From the NCBI GenBank assembly GCA_050258755.1, contig JBLMZI010000007.1:194396-258395 (forward strand): DNA of 64,000 bases, written 5' to 3'. The notes under the pieces are model-generated. The model saw only the letters and a program-made list of their open reading frames with translations. It ran no database searches and had not been told where the DNA came from. Origin of the DNA: JBLMZI01 sp050258755. Its GTDB lineage: Bacteria > Bacillota > Syntrophomonadia > Syntrophomonadales > DTU052. The position numbers were made by a program, and so were the translations under genes. The stretch's first letter is position 1, and the number at the start of each line of letters is the position of its first letter. Positions 25,725-34,077 of the stretch are shown here, in pieces.

Positions 25725-27878
25725 ATGGACTTTATTGAGCAGATGAACGAAGCCCAACAGCAGGCGGTTACGCACGAGGATGGCCCGTGTCTGGTTCTGG
25801 CCGGCGCCGGAAGCGGGAAGACCCGCGTTCTAACCGGGCGGGTGGCCTATTTATTATCCCGCGGGGTCAGTCCGCATGAGATCATGGCCATTACATTCAC
25901 CAACAAGGCGGCCCAGGAGATGCGGGAGCGGGTCAGCCGGCTGATGCCCGGTTTTAATGGCAACTGGATCCGCACCTTTCACTCGGCCTCGTATCAGATT
26001 CTTCGGACGGAAATTCATCACCTGGGTTACCGGGCTGACTTTACCATTTTGGATGACAGCGAGCAGCGGGCCCTGGTCAAGGAAGCGCTAGCCGAGGTGA
26101 ACAACACCGAACTGAAGCCGGAAGTCATGTCTTTTTACATCAAACAGGCGAAAAACAGCCTAAAAGATCCTGACGACTACTTTGACACCTTGAAAGGATC
26201 GCCCCGCACCCGTGAGCAGTACGCCCGGATTTTCAGGCTGTACCTATCTCGGCTGCGCGAACTGAATGCCCTTGATTTCGAGGATTTAATCGGGCTTACC
26301 ATCGAACTGTTCAGAACGCACCCCGATGTGCTGGCACAGTACCGTGAGCGTTTCCGGTATATCATGATCGACGAGTATCAGGATACCAACCACGCCCAAT
26401 TCGCCTGGGCGAATCTGATGGCCGGCGGGCGGGGAAACTTGTTTGTGGTTGGCGACCCGGACCAGTCGATTTACAGCTGGCGTGGTGCCGAACCATACAA
26501 TATTCACCGTTTTCTTGAGGTTTACCCGAGTGCAAAGGTCGTAAAGCTTGAGAAGAATTACCGGTCGACCCGGTATATTCTGGATGCGGCCAACCATGTC
26601 ATCCAGAACAATTCCGGCCGAATCCACAAGAACCTGATCACCGACAATCCCGAGGGCGGGAAACTGGTCCAGTTCTGCGCAGCCAATCACCAGATGGAAG
26701 GGGAATTCATCTGTCAGGTGATCCGGCAGCTGATGGCCTCGGAAGGGTACCGGTACAGCAGTTTTGCGATTTTCTATCGGACTCACGCCCAGTCCCGCGT
26801 TTTTGAGGAAGCCTTCAGCCGCAATCTGGTTCCGTATCGGATTATCGGCGCTTTGAAGTTCTACCAGCGCAAAGAAATCAAGGATATTCTGGGTTACCTG
26901 AGGCTGATCGCCAATCCGTCCGACCGGATGAGCTTCCGGCGGATTGTCAACGCGCCGCGCCGTGGGGCCGGCGAAGCCACCCTGAAAAAACTGGAGGAAA
27001 TCAGCCAGCAGTCCGGGGTGCCGATCCTGGAGACCCTAACCCGGTTGGATGAGATTAAAGGACTCGGGAAAAAGGTAAAAGAAGCGCTGCGGGCGTTTTA
27101 CGGCATGATCAAATACCTTGTGACCCTGGCGCCAAACCTTTCGCTGGCCGAGTTGATTGGTGAAACCATCGAACTTTCGGGATATGCGGAGGATCTGCGC
27201 AAACAGAACCCCCTGGACGCCGAGGAGCGAATTGACAACCTGAAGGAGTTCCAGTCCCTGGTGCTTGAGTTTGAAACCGCGGGGAAAAAGGAATTGGTTG
27301 ATTTTTTAGCGGAAGTCGCTCTGCTTCAGGAAACCGATGAAAGCGACGCGCCGGATACGGTTGTGATGATGACCTACCATGCCGCCAAAGGCCTTGAATT
27401 TCCGGTCGTTTTCATGAGCGGGATGGAGGAAGGGGTTTTCCCGTCATATCGCGCTGAAAGCGAGGACGGTGTTGAGGAAGAACGGCGGCTTTGCTATGTG
27501 GGCATCACCCGCGCCAGGGAAAGGCTTTTCCTGACCCGGGCGACGACACGGATTCTCTATGGGGCGGAGCGATTCAATCTCCCGTCCCGTTTCATGAAAG
27601 AAATTCCGGAATCGCTGTTCACGCCGTTCTTACAGGTCGGCCCGCAGAATAGCGTCCCGGCCGCAGGCCGGCCAAAGCCGGCCGAATCGCTGGGGCCGGC
27701 GCAGGGGGTGGTTACCAGCTGCTACACGCTGGGGGATCAGGTTGAACACCGGAAATTCGGCCGGGGAACCGTTATTTCACTGCCAGAGCCGGAGATTGTC
27801 GTGGTTGATTTTCAGATGGTTGGCCGTAAGACCCTGATGGCAGGGGTTGCGCCAATGGTCAAACTTGAGGAGGCATGA
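25725..27878 (+). CDS. pcrA: ATP-dependent DNA helicase PcrA/UvrD
   Basis: A 717-residue superfamily 1A 3'-5' helicase, start at 25725 after AAGGAG. It has LNEAQ-type Q motif (MNEAQQQAV), Walker A AGAGSGKTR (about 26-34), motif Ia ITFTNKAAQEMRER, Walker B MIDEYQDTN, motif III VVGDPDQSIYSWRGA, motif IV KNYRST and motif V/VI VVMMTYHAAKGLEFPVV with YVGITRARE. The C-terminus has the conserved VEHRKFGRGTV segment of PcrA. It unwinds DNA in nucleotide excision repair and removes RecA or polymerase blocks. It overlaps or abuts ligA, the usual Bacillota order. Confidence 0.96.
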   Translation: MDFIEQMNEAQQQAVTHEDGPCLVLAGAGSGKTRVLTGRVAYLLSRGVSPHEIMAITFTNKAAQEMRERVSRLMPGFNGNWIRTFHSASYQILRTEIHHLGYRADFTILDDSEQRALVKEALAEVNNTELKPEVMSFYIKQAKNSLKDPDDYFDTLKGSPRTREQYARIFRLYLSRLRELNALDFEDLIGLTIELFRTHPDVLAQYRERFRYIMIDEYQDTNHAQFAWANLMAGGRGNLFVVGDPDQSIYSWRGAEPYNIHRFLEVYPSAKVVKLEKNYRSTRYILDAANHVIQNNSGRIHKNLITDNPEGGKLVQFCAANHQMEGEFICQVIRQLMASEGYRYSSFAIFYRTHAQSRVFEEAFSRNLVPYRIIGALKFYQRKEIKDILGYLRLIANPSDRMSFRRIVNAPRRGAGEATLKKLEEISQQSGVPILETLTRLDEIKGLGKKVKEALRAFYGMIKYLVTLAPNLSLAELIGETIELSGYAEDLRKQNPLDAEERIDNLKEFQSLVLEFETAGKKELVDFLAEVALLQETDESDAPDTVVMMTYHAAKGLEFPVVFMSGMEEGVFPSYRAESEDGVEEERRLCYVGITRARERLFLTRATTRILYGAERFNLPSRFMKEIPESLFTPFLQVGPQNSVPAAGRPKPAESLGPAQGVVTSCYTLGDQVEHRKFGRGTVISLPEPEIVVVDFQMVGRKTLMAGVAPMVKLEEA

Positions 27879-27880
27879 GC

Positions 27881-29881
27881 ATGGACGCGGTCCAGGAACG
27901 GATCGAAGCGCTTCGCAAGGAAATCCGAAAACACGATTATCAGTATCACGTCCTGGACAATCCACGGGTGACCGACCGGGAGTATGACGAATTGATGCGT
28001 GAATTGCGGCGACTGGAGGCGGAGCACCCGGAGTGGGTGACCCCCGACAGCCCGACCCAGCGAATTGGCGGTACGCCGCTAACCGGTTTTGAATCGGTAA
28101 CCCACCGGGTGCCGCTGCTCAGTCTCGATAATGCGTTTTCCGATGCGGACCTGCGTGATTTCGACCGGCGGGTGCGGGAGAAGATGGAGTCCCGGCCGGT
28201 GGCATACAACTGCGAATTGAAGATTGACGGCCTGTCCGTAGCCTTGATGTATGAGAATGGTGAACTGGTACGGGCCGCTACCCGCGGTGACGGGAGCGTC
28301 GGCGAAGACGTAACCGCGAATGTCCGCACGATTCGGGGCGTTCCGCTTCGCTTGCGCCAGACTGTTCCGCTGCTGGCGGTACGCGGCGAGGTGTATATCG
28401 CCAAAGCTGATTTTGCCAAACTGAACGAGGAGCGCGAGGAAAAGGGCGAAAAAACCTTTGCCAATCCGAGAAACTCAGCTGCCGGCAGCTTGCGGCAGCT
28501 CGATCCCAAAATTGCGGCCCAGCGCCCGTTAAAAATCTTTGTGTATGACCTGCTCTATGCCGAAGGCGTCGAGTTGGAAGACCAGGCGTCTGTTCTGGCT
28601 TATTTGGCCGAGCAGGGCTTCCCGGTTAATCAGGAAGCACGGCGGGTTGATAATATTGAAGGGGTCCACGCTTACTGTAGTGAGTGGCAGGAGAAACGAC
28701 ACGCGCTTCCCTACGAAATCGACGGCATTGTGGTGAAACTGAATCCGCTTGCACCGCGGGCGGCGCTCGGCAATACCGCGAAAAGCCCGCGCTGGGCCAC
28801 GGCGTTTAAGTTTCCAGCCGAGGAAGTGGAAACCGAACTGCTGGAGGTCGAGTTGACTGTGGGGCGGACCGGCATTATCACGCCGACCGCCGTCATGAAA
28901 CCGGTATTTGTGGCTGGAAGCACGGTCAGCCGGGCCAGCCTGCACAACTTTGATCTGGTCCGGGAACGCGATGTTCGCATCGGCGATACGGTCCTCTTGC
29001 ACAAGGCGGGGGACGTGATTCCGGAAATCATCCGGCCGCTGGCCGAAAAGCGGACTGGGCGCGAGGTGGAAGTCGGCATACCGGAACACTGCCCGGTTTG
29101 CGGTGCCGATGCGGTTCGCTATGAAGGGGAGGTCGCCTACCGGTGCGGTAATCTGAACTGCCCGGCGCGGCTGAAAGAGAGTGTAACGTTTTATGCTTCT
29201 CGGGACGCCATGGATATTGAAGGGCTTGGACCTTCGCTGGTGGACCAACTCGTGGATGAAGGGCTGGTTCGATCGGTCGCCGACCTGTACCGGCTGGAGA
29301 CTGCGCAGCTGATTGGCTTGGAACGGATGGGCGAGAAAAAAGCGGCCAATCTGCTTTCGGCCATCGAAGCCAGCAAAGACCGGTCGTTATCCCGGCTGCT
29401 GCATGCGCTGGGTATTCGGTTTGTGGGAGGCAAGACGGCCAAAATTCTGGCAGCCCGCTATCAATCCATCGAAGCGCTTGGCCTGGCTGGCGTTGAGGAA
29501 CTGACCGGAATCCCGGAAGTCGGCGACAAGATCGCGGCCAGCGTGACTGCCTTTTTCGCGGCGCATGAAAATCGGGAATTGATCGAGCAGTTGATCACAG
29601 CCGGGGTGAACGTGACCGAAGCTGAAGATCAGGTCGTGGACGGGATTTTTACCGGGAAAACGTTTGTTTTGACCGGAACCCTGCCAGGGTTGACCCGCCA
29701 GGAAGCCACCGCGTTGATCGAAAGCCATGGCGGAACCGTGTCCGGGAGCGTCAGTAAGAAAACCTCGTTTGTGCTGGCCGGGGAAGAGGCGGGCTCCAAG
29801 CTTGCCAAGGCGGAGTCGTTGGGGGTGCCCATTCTCAGCGAGGACGATTTAAAGGCGATGTTGGAGCGCAGTCCAGCCTGA
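27881..29881 (+). CDS. ligA: NAD-dependent DNA ligase LigA
   Basis: A 666-residue LigA. The GAGGAGG ribosome binding site is 7 bases before the ATG at 27881; the ATG at 27875 overlaps the pcrA stop but is only 1 base from that site, so 27881 is preferred. It has domain Ia (YHVLDNPRVTDREYDELM, NAD binding), the adenylated Lys in CELKIDGLS (about 113), the OB fold (GRTGIITPTAVMKPV), a four-cysteine zinc finger (CPVC, then CGNLNCP), helix-hairpin-helix repeats and a C-terminal BRCT domain (FTGKTFVLTGTLPG). It seals nicks in replication and repair. Translationally coupled to pcrA. Confidence 0.97.
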   Translation: MDAVQERIEALRKEIRKHDYQYHVLDNPRVTDREYDELMRELRRLEAEHPEWVTPDSPTQRIGGTPLTGFESVTHRVPLLSLDNAFSDADLRDFDRRVREKMESRPVAYNCELKIDGLSVALMYENGELVRAATRGDGSVGEDVTANVRTIRGVPLRLRQTVPLLAVRGEVYIAKADFAKLNEEREEKGEKTFANPRNSAAGSLRQLDPKIAAQRPLKIFVYDLLYAEGVELEDQASVLAYLAEQGFPVNQEARRVDNIEGVHAYCSEWQEKRHALPYEIDGIVVKLNPLAPRAALGNTAKSPRWATAFKFPAEEVETELLEVELTVGRTGIITPTAVMKPVFVAGSTVSRASLHNFDLVRERDVRIGDTVLLHKAGDVIPEIIRPLAEKRTGREVEVGIPEHCPVCGADAVRYEGEVAYRCGNLNCPARLKESVTFYASRDAMDIEGLGPSLVDQLVDEGLVRSVADLYRLETAQLIGLERMGEKKAANLLSAIEASKDRSLSRLLHALGIRFVGGKTAKILAARYQSIEALGLAGVEELTGIPEVGDKIAASVTAFFAAHENRELIEQLITAGVNVTEAEDQVVDGIFTGKTFVLTGTLPGLTRQEATALIESHGGTVSGSVSKKTSFVLAGEEAGSKLAKAESLGVPILSEDDLKAMLERSPA

Positions 29882-29906
29882 CCGGATGTAAAAATGACGA
29901 TGAAAA

Positions 29907-29932
29907 AAGGGGCCGATACATCGGCCCCTTCG
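29907..29932. terminator. Bidirectional terminator between ligA and chemoreceptor gene
   Basis: GGGGCCGA (29909-29916) pairs with TCGGCCCC (29921-29928). An A-run precedes it and a short T-rich stretch follows. Confidence 0.82.
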
Positions 29933-29957
29933 TTATTCCTTAACAGCTTAGGGATCG

Positions 29958-31469
29958 TTAAAGGGTTGCGACCCCTTCCAATTCGGCCGCCATCCGGCGA
30001 ACGTCCTCGGCTTCGTCTGCGATCCGCTGAACCGCCATGAGCTGTTTTTCCGCCGAATGCGAGATTTCCTCGGTGGAAGCGGCGGTTTCCTGACTGGCTG
30101 CCGAAATACTTTCCACAGCCCGGACCACCTCGTCGGTGGATGCCAGCATTTCTTCAACCGCAGCGGAAACCTCCTGGACCGAATCGTCGATCTTTTTACT
30201 GCCAGTATCGATGTCACCGAACAATTTTTCAGCCAGGTCAACGGCTTTCTGCTGTTCCTGGGCGATTGTGCTCATTTTGTCCATGGCATCGACCGTCGCC
30301 TTGGTTTGCTGCTGAATCTCGCCGATCAGAACGGCGATCTTGTTGGCGGCTTGTCCGGATTCTTCAGCCAACTTTCTGACCTCATCCGAAACCACGGCAA
30401 AACCACGGCCTTGTTCGCCCGCCCGGGCTGCTTCAATTGCGGCATTCAGCGCCAGCAGGTTGGTCTGTCCGGCAATCCCGGTGATCAGTTCAACGATCTC
30501 AACGATCGCCTGGGATTTGCGGTTGAGTTCATTGACGGTGCGGGTTGCTTCCTCGGCCATCGAAAGGTTCTCGGTAGCCAGCTGCCCCTGCTTTTTCACC
30601 GCACCGAATCCCTGGTCTACGATCGACTGGAATCCAGCGGTCATGGTGCTGACAGACTCTACGTTATGGCCGACGCTGCCCAAAGCACGCGACATTTCGG
30701 CAATAACCGAGGTGGTTTCGTGGGATTCCTTTGCCTGGGAACGGGCTGCAGACGCGATCTGTCCGATCGCCGCGCTGACCCGCTGTTCGCCATCCTGGCT
30801 TTCGTGCGAGGAGGACAGCATGGTTTCAGCCAGCGTGGCAAGCTTGGCAGCCTCTCCTTTAATCACGTTTACGATTTTGCCAAGGTTGTCGCTGAGACTG
30901 GTCGCCTGCTGCTCGGTGTCGATACTGCGGAGCAGCACGTCGCGCGCGACCCGGGCGCAGAACCAGGCGATCGCGCCGATCTGCAGATACATTGTGAAAC
31001 GCAGCCCGAGCGAGCGCACCGCCGCATCCCCGACCGGCCTGAGTTCCGGTATAAAAACCAAAAATAGGGCTTCACTGATTATTGCGAGAATCGAAGCATA
31101 TAATACAGGGCCGGACTCAATGTACATGACGCTCAAAACGATCGGAATGAAGAAAATCATGAAAAGCTCTGGATTAAACCGCAAGGCCAATTGATAAAAG
31201 ATGAGTACGACGACAGCCGTCGTAATCGACACATATTTCGACCACCATTTGGTTCCGTTTTTCGCAACGAACAGCCAGGACAGAAAGAGCGGCAGAACGG
31301 CTCCGCTGACGGCCATGATAACGGCCCCGATCGTTAAATGCTTGTCACTTCCTGATAACAGGACGCCTAGTGTGGTCATTACAGCCAGCCCGGAGACGAT
31401 CGCCATTGCGACGTGAATCCGGAAATGGCTTTTCACCTGATTTTCGATGATCAGATGATGCTCTCCCAC
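29958..31469 (-). CDS. Methyl-accepting chemotaxis protein with integral-membrane sensor region
   Basis: A 503-residue chemoreceptor. I chose the GTG at 31469 because AAGGGGGGG lies 6 bases before it; an ATG at 31526 has no site. The first 195 residues hold about six membrane helices with only short loops, so there is no classic periplasmic ligand domain or HAMP. The signalling domain follows, with the highly conserved hairpin tip ELITGIAGQTNLLALNAAIE near residue 345, GRGFAVVSDEVRKLAEES and flanking methylation-type Glu/Gln/Ala stretches (SAAVEEMLAS, SAASQETAAST). It would signal to CheA/CheW, not in this window. The ligand is unknown. Confidence 0.92.
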   Translation of the reverse strand: MGEHHLIIENQVKSHFRIHVAMAIVSGLAVMTTLGVLLSGSDKHLTIGAVIMAVSGAVLPLFLSWLFVAKNGTKWWSKYVSITTAVVVLIFYQLALRFNPELFMIFFIPIVLSVMYIESGPVLYASILAIISEALFLVFIPELRPVGDAAVRSLGLRFTMYLQIGAIAWFCARVARDVLLRSIDTEQQATSLSDNLGKIVNVIKGEAAKLATLAETMLSSSHESQDGEQRVSAAIGQIASAARSQAKESHETTSVIAEMSRALGSVGHNVESVSTMTAGFQSIVDQGFGAVKKQGQLATENLSMAEEATRTVNELNRKSQAIVEIVELITGIAGQTNLLALNAAIEAARAGEQGRGFAVVSDEVRKLAEESGQAANKIAVLIGEIQQQTKATVDAMDKMSTIAQEQQKAVDLAEKLFGDIDTGSKKIDDSVQEVSAAVEEMLASTDEVVRAVESISAASQETAASTEEISHSAEKQLMAVQRIADEAEDVRRMAAELEGVATL

Positions 31470-31748
31470 GATTATCCCCCCCTTAAAACGCTCCCTTACT
31501 TTGAGTCCGTAACATTTCGACACCAAACTATTTGATTCCTGCTAAATGACAGGAAAAACCATGGTAAATGCGAATAAGAAATCTTCTGACAAATACATTC
31601 GTGATAACGTCGTGGTTTCCCTGCAGACGTGCAGGGGAAAAGCCTGGATTTGGCGAAATGAATAAACAGGCGGCAGCCAGGGTAAGGTAAATGTATCCAG
31701 CCCAGGCTGAATGAGACCAAATCTTTTGGGATTTGAGGTGAATGGGGG

Positions 31749-31958
31749 ATGAAGCATACGGTAACCCTGAATGGCGTTGATTATAACGTCGGCGGCGTGG
31801 AGGTCAAGATTTCCGAGATCACCATGACCTTTGACTACACGCCCGATGAGTACATCAAACTCCTGACCACGTACGGATCCAGCGCGCTCCCGTTCTACGG
31901 CTGGATCACTGATTTTTCCAAGATGATGACCCAGATGAAACCGCCGGGAACGAAGTAG
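31749..31958 (+). CDS. Small hypothetical protein (69 residues)
   Basis: An ATG frame at 31749 with GAGGTG 8 bases upstream and a strong terminator downstream. The protein (MKHTVTLNGVDYNVGGVEVK..., ending MKPPGTK) is soluble, has mixed charge, no signal peptide and no cysteine. I do not recognise a family. A pattern of alternating hydrophobic residues suggests a small beta-rich fold. It is a single-gene unit between the chemoreceptor and the gatCAB leader. Confidence 0.55.
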   Translation: MKHTVTLNGVDYNVGGVEVKISEITMTFDYTPDEYIKLLTTYGSSALPFYGWITDFSKMMTQMKPPGTK

Positions 31959-32018
31959 GTTGTTGACTGAAAAGGTCTTCGGCGAAACCGCTCATTTTAA
32001 AGGGACTTCGTCTGGCAT

Positions 32019-32051
32019 AGACCGGCATGCTTTGTGCAGCCGGTCTTTTTC
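32019..32051 (+). terminator. Terminator of the small 69-residue gene
   Basis: AGACCGGC (32019-32026) pairs with GCCGGTCT (32039-32046), followed by TTTTTC. Confidence 0.8.
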
Positions 32052-32107
32052 AGGCCAAGTTCTTTTCGCCGTACGGGCCGCCTGACTGTGTATACATGCC
32101 GAAATGC

Positions 32108-32136
32108 TTGCGCTGACCGGGCTGAAAGGCTAAAAT
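32108..32136 (+). promoter_or_regulatory. Predicted promoter of the gatCAB transcript
   Basis: TTGCGC (32108-32113), a 17-base spacer and TAAAAT (32131-32136). The expected transcript start near 32143 gives a leader of about 175 bases before gatC. Confidence 0.55.
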
Positions 32137-32142
32137 CTTATT

Positions 32143-32302
32143 ATTGTTTTATTAAGGAAGATGCAGTCTGGAGTGAACGGTTTTCTGCCTGGATCGGATT
32201 TGGCTCAAAGCGGCGCAAAAACTGCCGGAGAACGGTTCCTTTTATGAATGAAATCGATTGGACAGACCTCTTCCTGAAATGACGCAAGAGGCCTGTTTTT
32301 TT
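32143..32302 (+). promoter_or_regulatory. Attenuator-like leader of gatCAB
   Basis: Between a good promoter and gatC lies a leader with an internal hairpin (CGGC/GCCG, about 32212-32229), a 12-codon mini-ORF at 32244-32282 (MNEIDWTDLFLK, rich in Asn, Glu and Asp) and an intrinsic terminator, CAGACCTCTT (32263-32272) with AAGAGGCCTG (32286-32295), one mismatch, followed by seven T's. The stop of the mini-ORF falls in the terminator loop. This fits transcription attenuation, but no T-box consensus is visible and translation of the mini-ORF is unproven; its upstream GGAG is 13 bases away. Confidence 0.5.
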
Positions 32303-32319
32303 AATTGGAGGTGTAACCA

Positions 32320-32604
32320 TTGTCGCTGACCATTCCGGAAGTCGAGCATGTCGCTCTGCTGGCGCGGCTGAACCTGACAGAAGCCGAAAAAATCCAGTAT
32401 GCGAAGCAATTAAGCGACATTCTGCAGTATGCCGAGCGGCTTAACGCCCTGGCCACCGATAACGTGGAACCATTGGCCCATGTTCTGCCGGTCTTCAATG
32501 TCATGCGGGAGGATGCCGCCCGGCCGTCTCTGCCAAGAGACGAGGCCTTGAGCAATGCCCCTAAAGCCGAGGACGGCTGTTTCAAAGTCCCGAAGATTAT
32601 CTAA
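32320..32604 (+). CDS. gatC: Glutamyl/aspartyl-tRNA amidotransferase subunit C
   Basis: A 94-residue GatC. Translation appears to start at TTG 32320, 7 bases after GGAGGTG. The sequence IPEVEHVALLARLNLTEAE and NVEPLAHVLPVFNVMREDAA are family hallmarks; the C-terminal FKVPKII wraps between subunits A and B. GatC stabilises the GatAB complex that converts Glu-tRNA(Gln) and Asp-tRNA(Asn) to the correct amide forms. First gene of gatCAB, 18 bases before gatA. Confidence 0.95.
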   Translation: MSLTIPEVEHVALLARLNLTEAEKIQYAKQLSDILQYAERLNALATDNVEPLAHVLPVFNVMREDAARPSLPRDEALSNAPKAEDGCFKVPKII

Positions 32605-32622
32605 CGCCTGGAGGATACTGAC

Positions 32623-34077
32623 ATGCAATTGTATGAACTCAGCGCGGCCGAGGCGGCACAGAAGCTGGCCGCAAAAGAAGTATCCGCCCGGGAACTCATG
32701 GAAGCCTCGCTGGGCCGGATTCGCAGTGTGGAACCGAAGATCAACGCGTTTCTCACCCTGACTGAAGAACCGGGCCTGACCGCGGCTGACCGGGCTGACA
32801 GCGCCGGTGGATTTACCGGATTGGCCGGGATTCCGATGGCGGTGAAGGACAATATGTGCACACGCGGCATCAGGACGACCTGTGCTTCCAAGATTTTAAG
32901 CAATTTCATTCCCCCTTATGATGCGACAGCGATTGAAAAACTGAACGCTGAAGGATCGGTGCTGGTCGGAAAACTGAACATGGATGAGTTTGCCATGGGT
33001 TCTTCAACCGAGAATTCAGGTTTTCACACCACGCGCAATCCATGGAATACCGATTGCGTGCCGGGCGGTTCCTCAGGGGGCGCAGCGGCGGCCGTTGCCT
33101 CCGGCGAGGTGTTTTTCGCGCTGGGTTCAGACACCGGCGGTTCGATCCGGCAGCCGGCGGCGCTCTGCGGCGTAGTCGGGATGAAGCCGACCTACGGCAT
33201 GGTTTCGCGGTACGGGCTGGTGGCCTATGCGTCATCGCTCGACCAGATCGGCCCGTTTACGCGTACGGTAGCCGATTGCGCGATGGTGCTGGATGTGATT
33301 ACCGGACACGACCCGCTGGATTCGACCAGCCTGGACGTCGCCAAACCCAAATATACTGATTTTCTGATCCCGGAAATCAAGGGCATGCGGATCGGCTATC
33401 CGAAAGAGTACTTCCAGACCGGAGTGGATCCGGCGGTTCGGGATGCGGTCATGCGGGCTCTGAAAAAGTACGAGGAACTGGGGGCAGTGGTGGAGGAAAC
33501 TTCACTGCCGCATACCGATCATGCGCTGCCGGCCTACTACATTATCGCACCGGCTGAGGCCAGTTCGAACCTGGCCCGCTTTGACGGGGTCCGGTATGGG
33601 TACCGGGACCCAGCAGCCGGCGATATAATCGAGATGTACAGCGAAAGTAGGGCCCGCGGCTTTGGCGCGGAAGTCAAGCGGCGGATCATGCTGGGAACCT
33701 ATGCGCTCAGTTCGGGTTATTACGATGCCTATTACCTGAAGGCGCTCAAGGTCCGGCGGCTGGTTCGGCAGGACTTTGACCGGGCTTTTGAAAAATACGA
33801 TCTGCTGGTCTCCCCGACCAGTCCGACGGTCGCGTTCAAAATCGGCGAAAAGGCGGATGACCCGCTGGCTATGTATATGTCGGACATTCTGACCATTCCG
33901 GTCAACCTTGCCGGCCTTCCGGCTTTATCGATGCCCTGCGGCCTGGTGGACGGGCTGCCGGTTGGGCTGCATCTGATGGGCAAGCCGCTTTCCGAAGGAA
34001 CTGTGCTTCAGGCCGCCTTTGCCTATGAGCAATCGACCGATTATCATCGGGCCAGACCGAAGCTGGAGGTGGAATAA
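32623..34077 (+). CDS. gatA: Glutamyl/aspartyl-tRNA amidotransferase subunit A
   Basis: A 484-residue amidase-family enzyme preceded by TGGAGG. It hydrolyses glutamine to release ammonia for GatB. The Ser-cisSer-Lys triad is present: Lys in GIPMAVKDNM, and the glycine/serine-rich VPGGSSGGAAAAVA followed by GSDTGGSIRQPAA. Length matches the family. The stop codon overlaps the gatB ATG by one base (TAATG), showing tight coupling. Confidence 0.97.
   Translation: MQLYELSAAEAAQKLAAKEVSARELMEASLGRIRSVEPKINAFLTLTEEPGLTAADRADSAGGFTGLAGIPMAVKDNMCTRGIRTTCASKILSNFIPPYDATAIEKLNAEGSVLVGKLNMDEFAMGSSTENSGFHTTRNPWNTDCVPGGSSGGAAAAVASGEVFFALGSDTGGSIRQPAALCGVVGMKPTYGMVSRYGLVAYASSLDQIGPFTRTVADCAMVLDVITGHDPLDSTSLDVAKPKYTDFLIPEIKGMRIGYPKEYFQTGVDPAVRDAVMRALKKYEELGAVVEETSLPHTDHALPAYYIIAPAEASSNLARFDGVRYGYRDPAAGDIIEMYSESRARGFGAEVKRRIMLGTYALSSGYYDAYYLKALKVRRLVRQDFDRAFEKYDLLVSPTSPTVAFKIGEKADDPLAMYMSDILTIPVNLAGLPALSMPCGLVDGLPVGLHLMGKPLSEGTVLQAAFAYEQSTDYHRARPKLEVE

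Noticed and set aside
30057..31067. 336-codon open frame on the plus strand antisense to the chemoreceptor
   Set aside because: The opposite strand encodes a clear methyl-accepting protein with the conserved tip; the plus frame has no ribosome binding site or family resemblance.
32034..32282. 82-codon frame in the gatCAB leader
   Set aside because: It begins inside the upstream terminator and crosses the promoter; only the last 12 codons are considered, as a possible leader peptide.
32143..32302. T-box riboswitch upstream of gatCAB
   Set aside because: No antiterminator consensus of the TGGNACCGCG type and no recognisable specifier stem, although a terminator is present.
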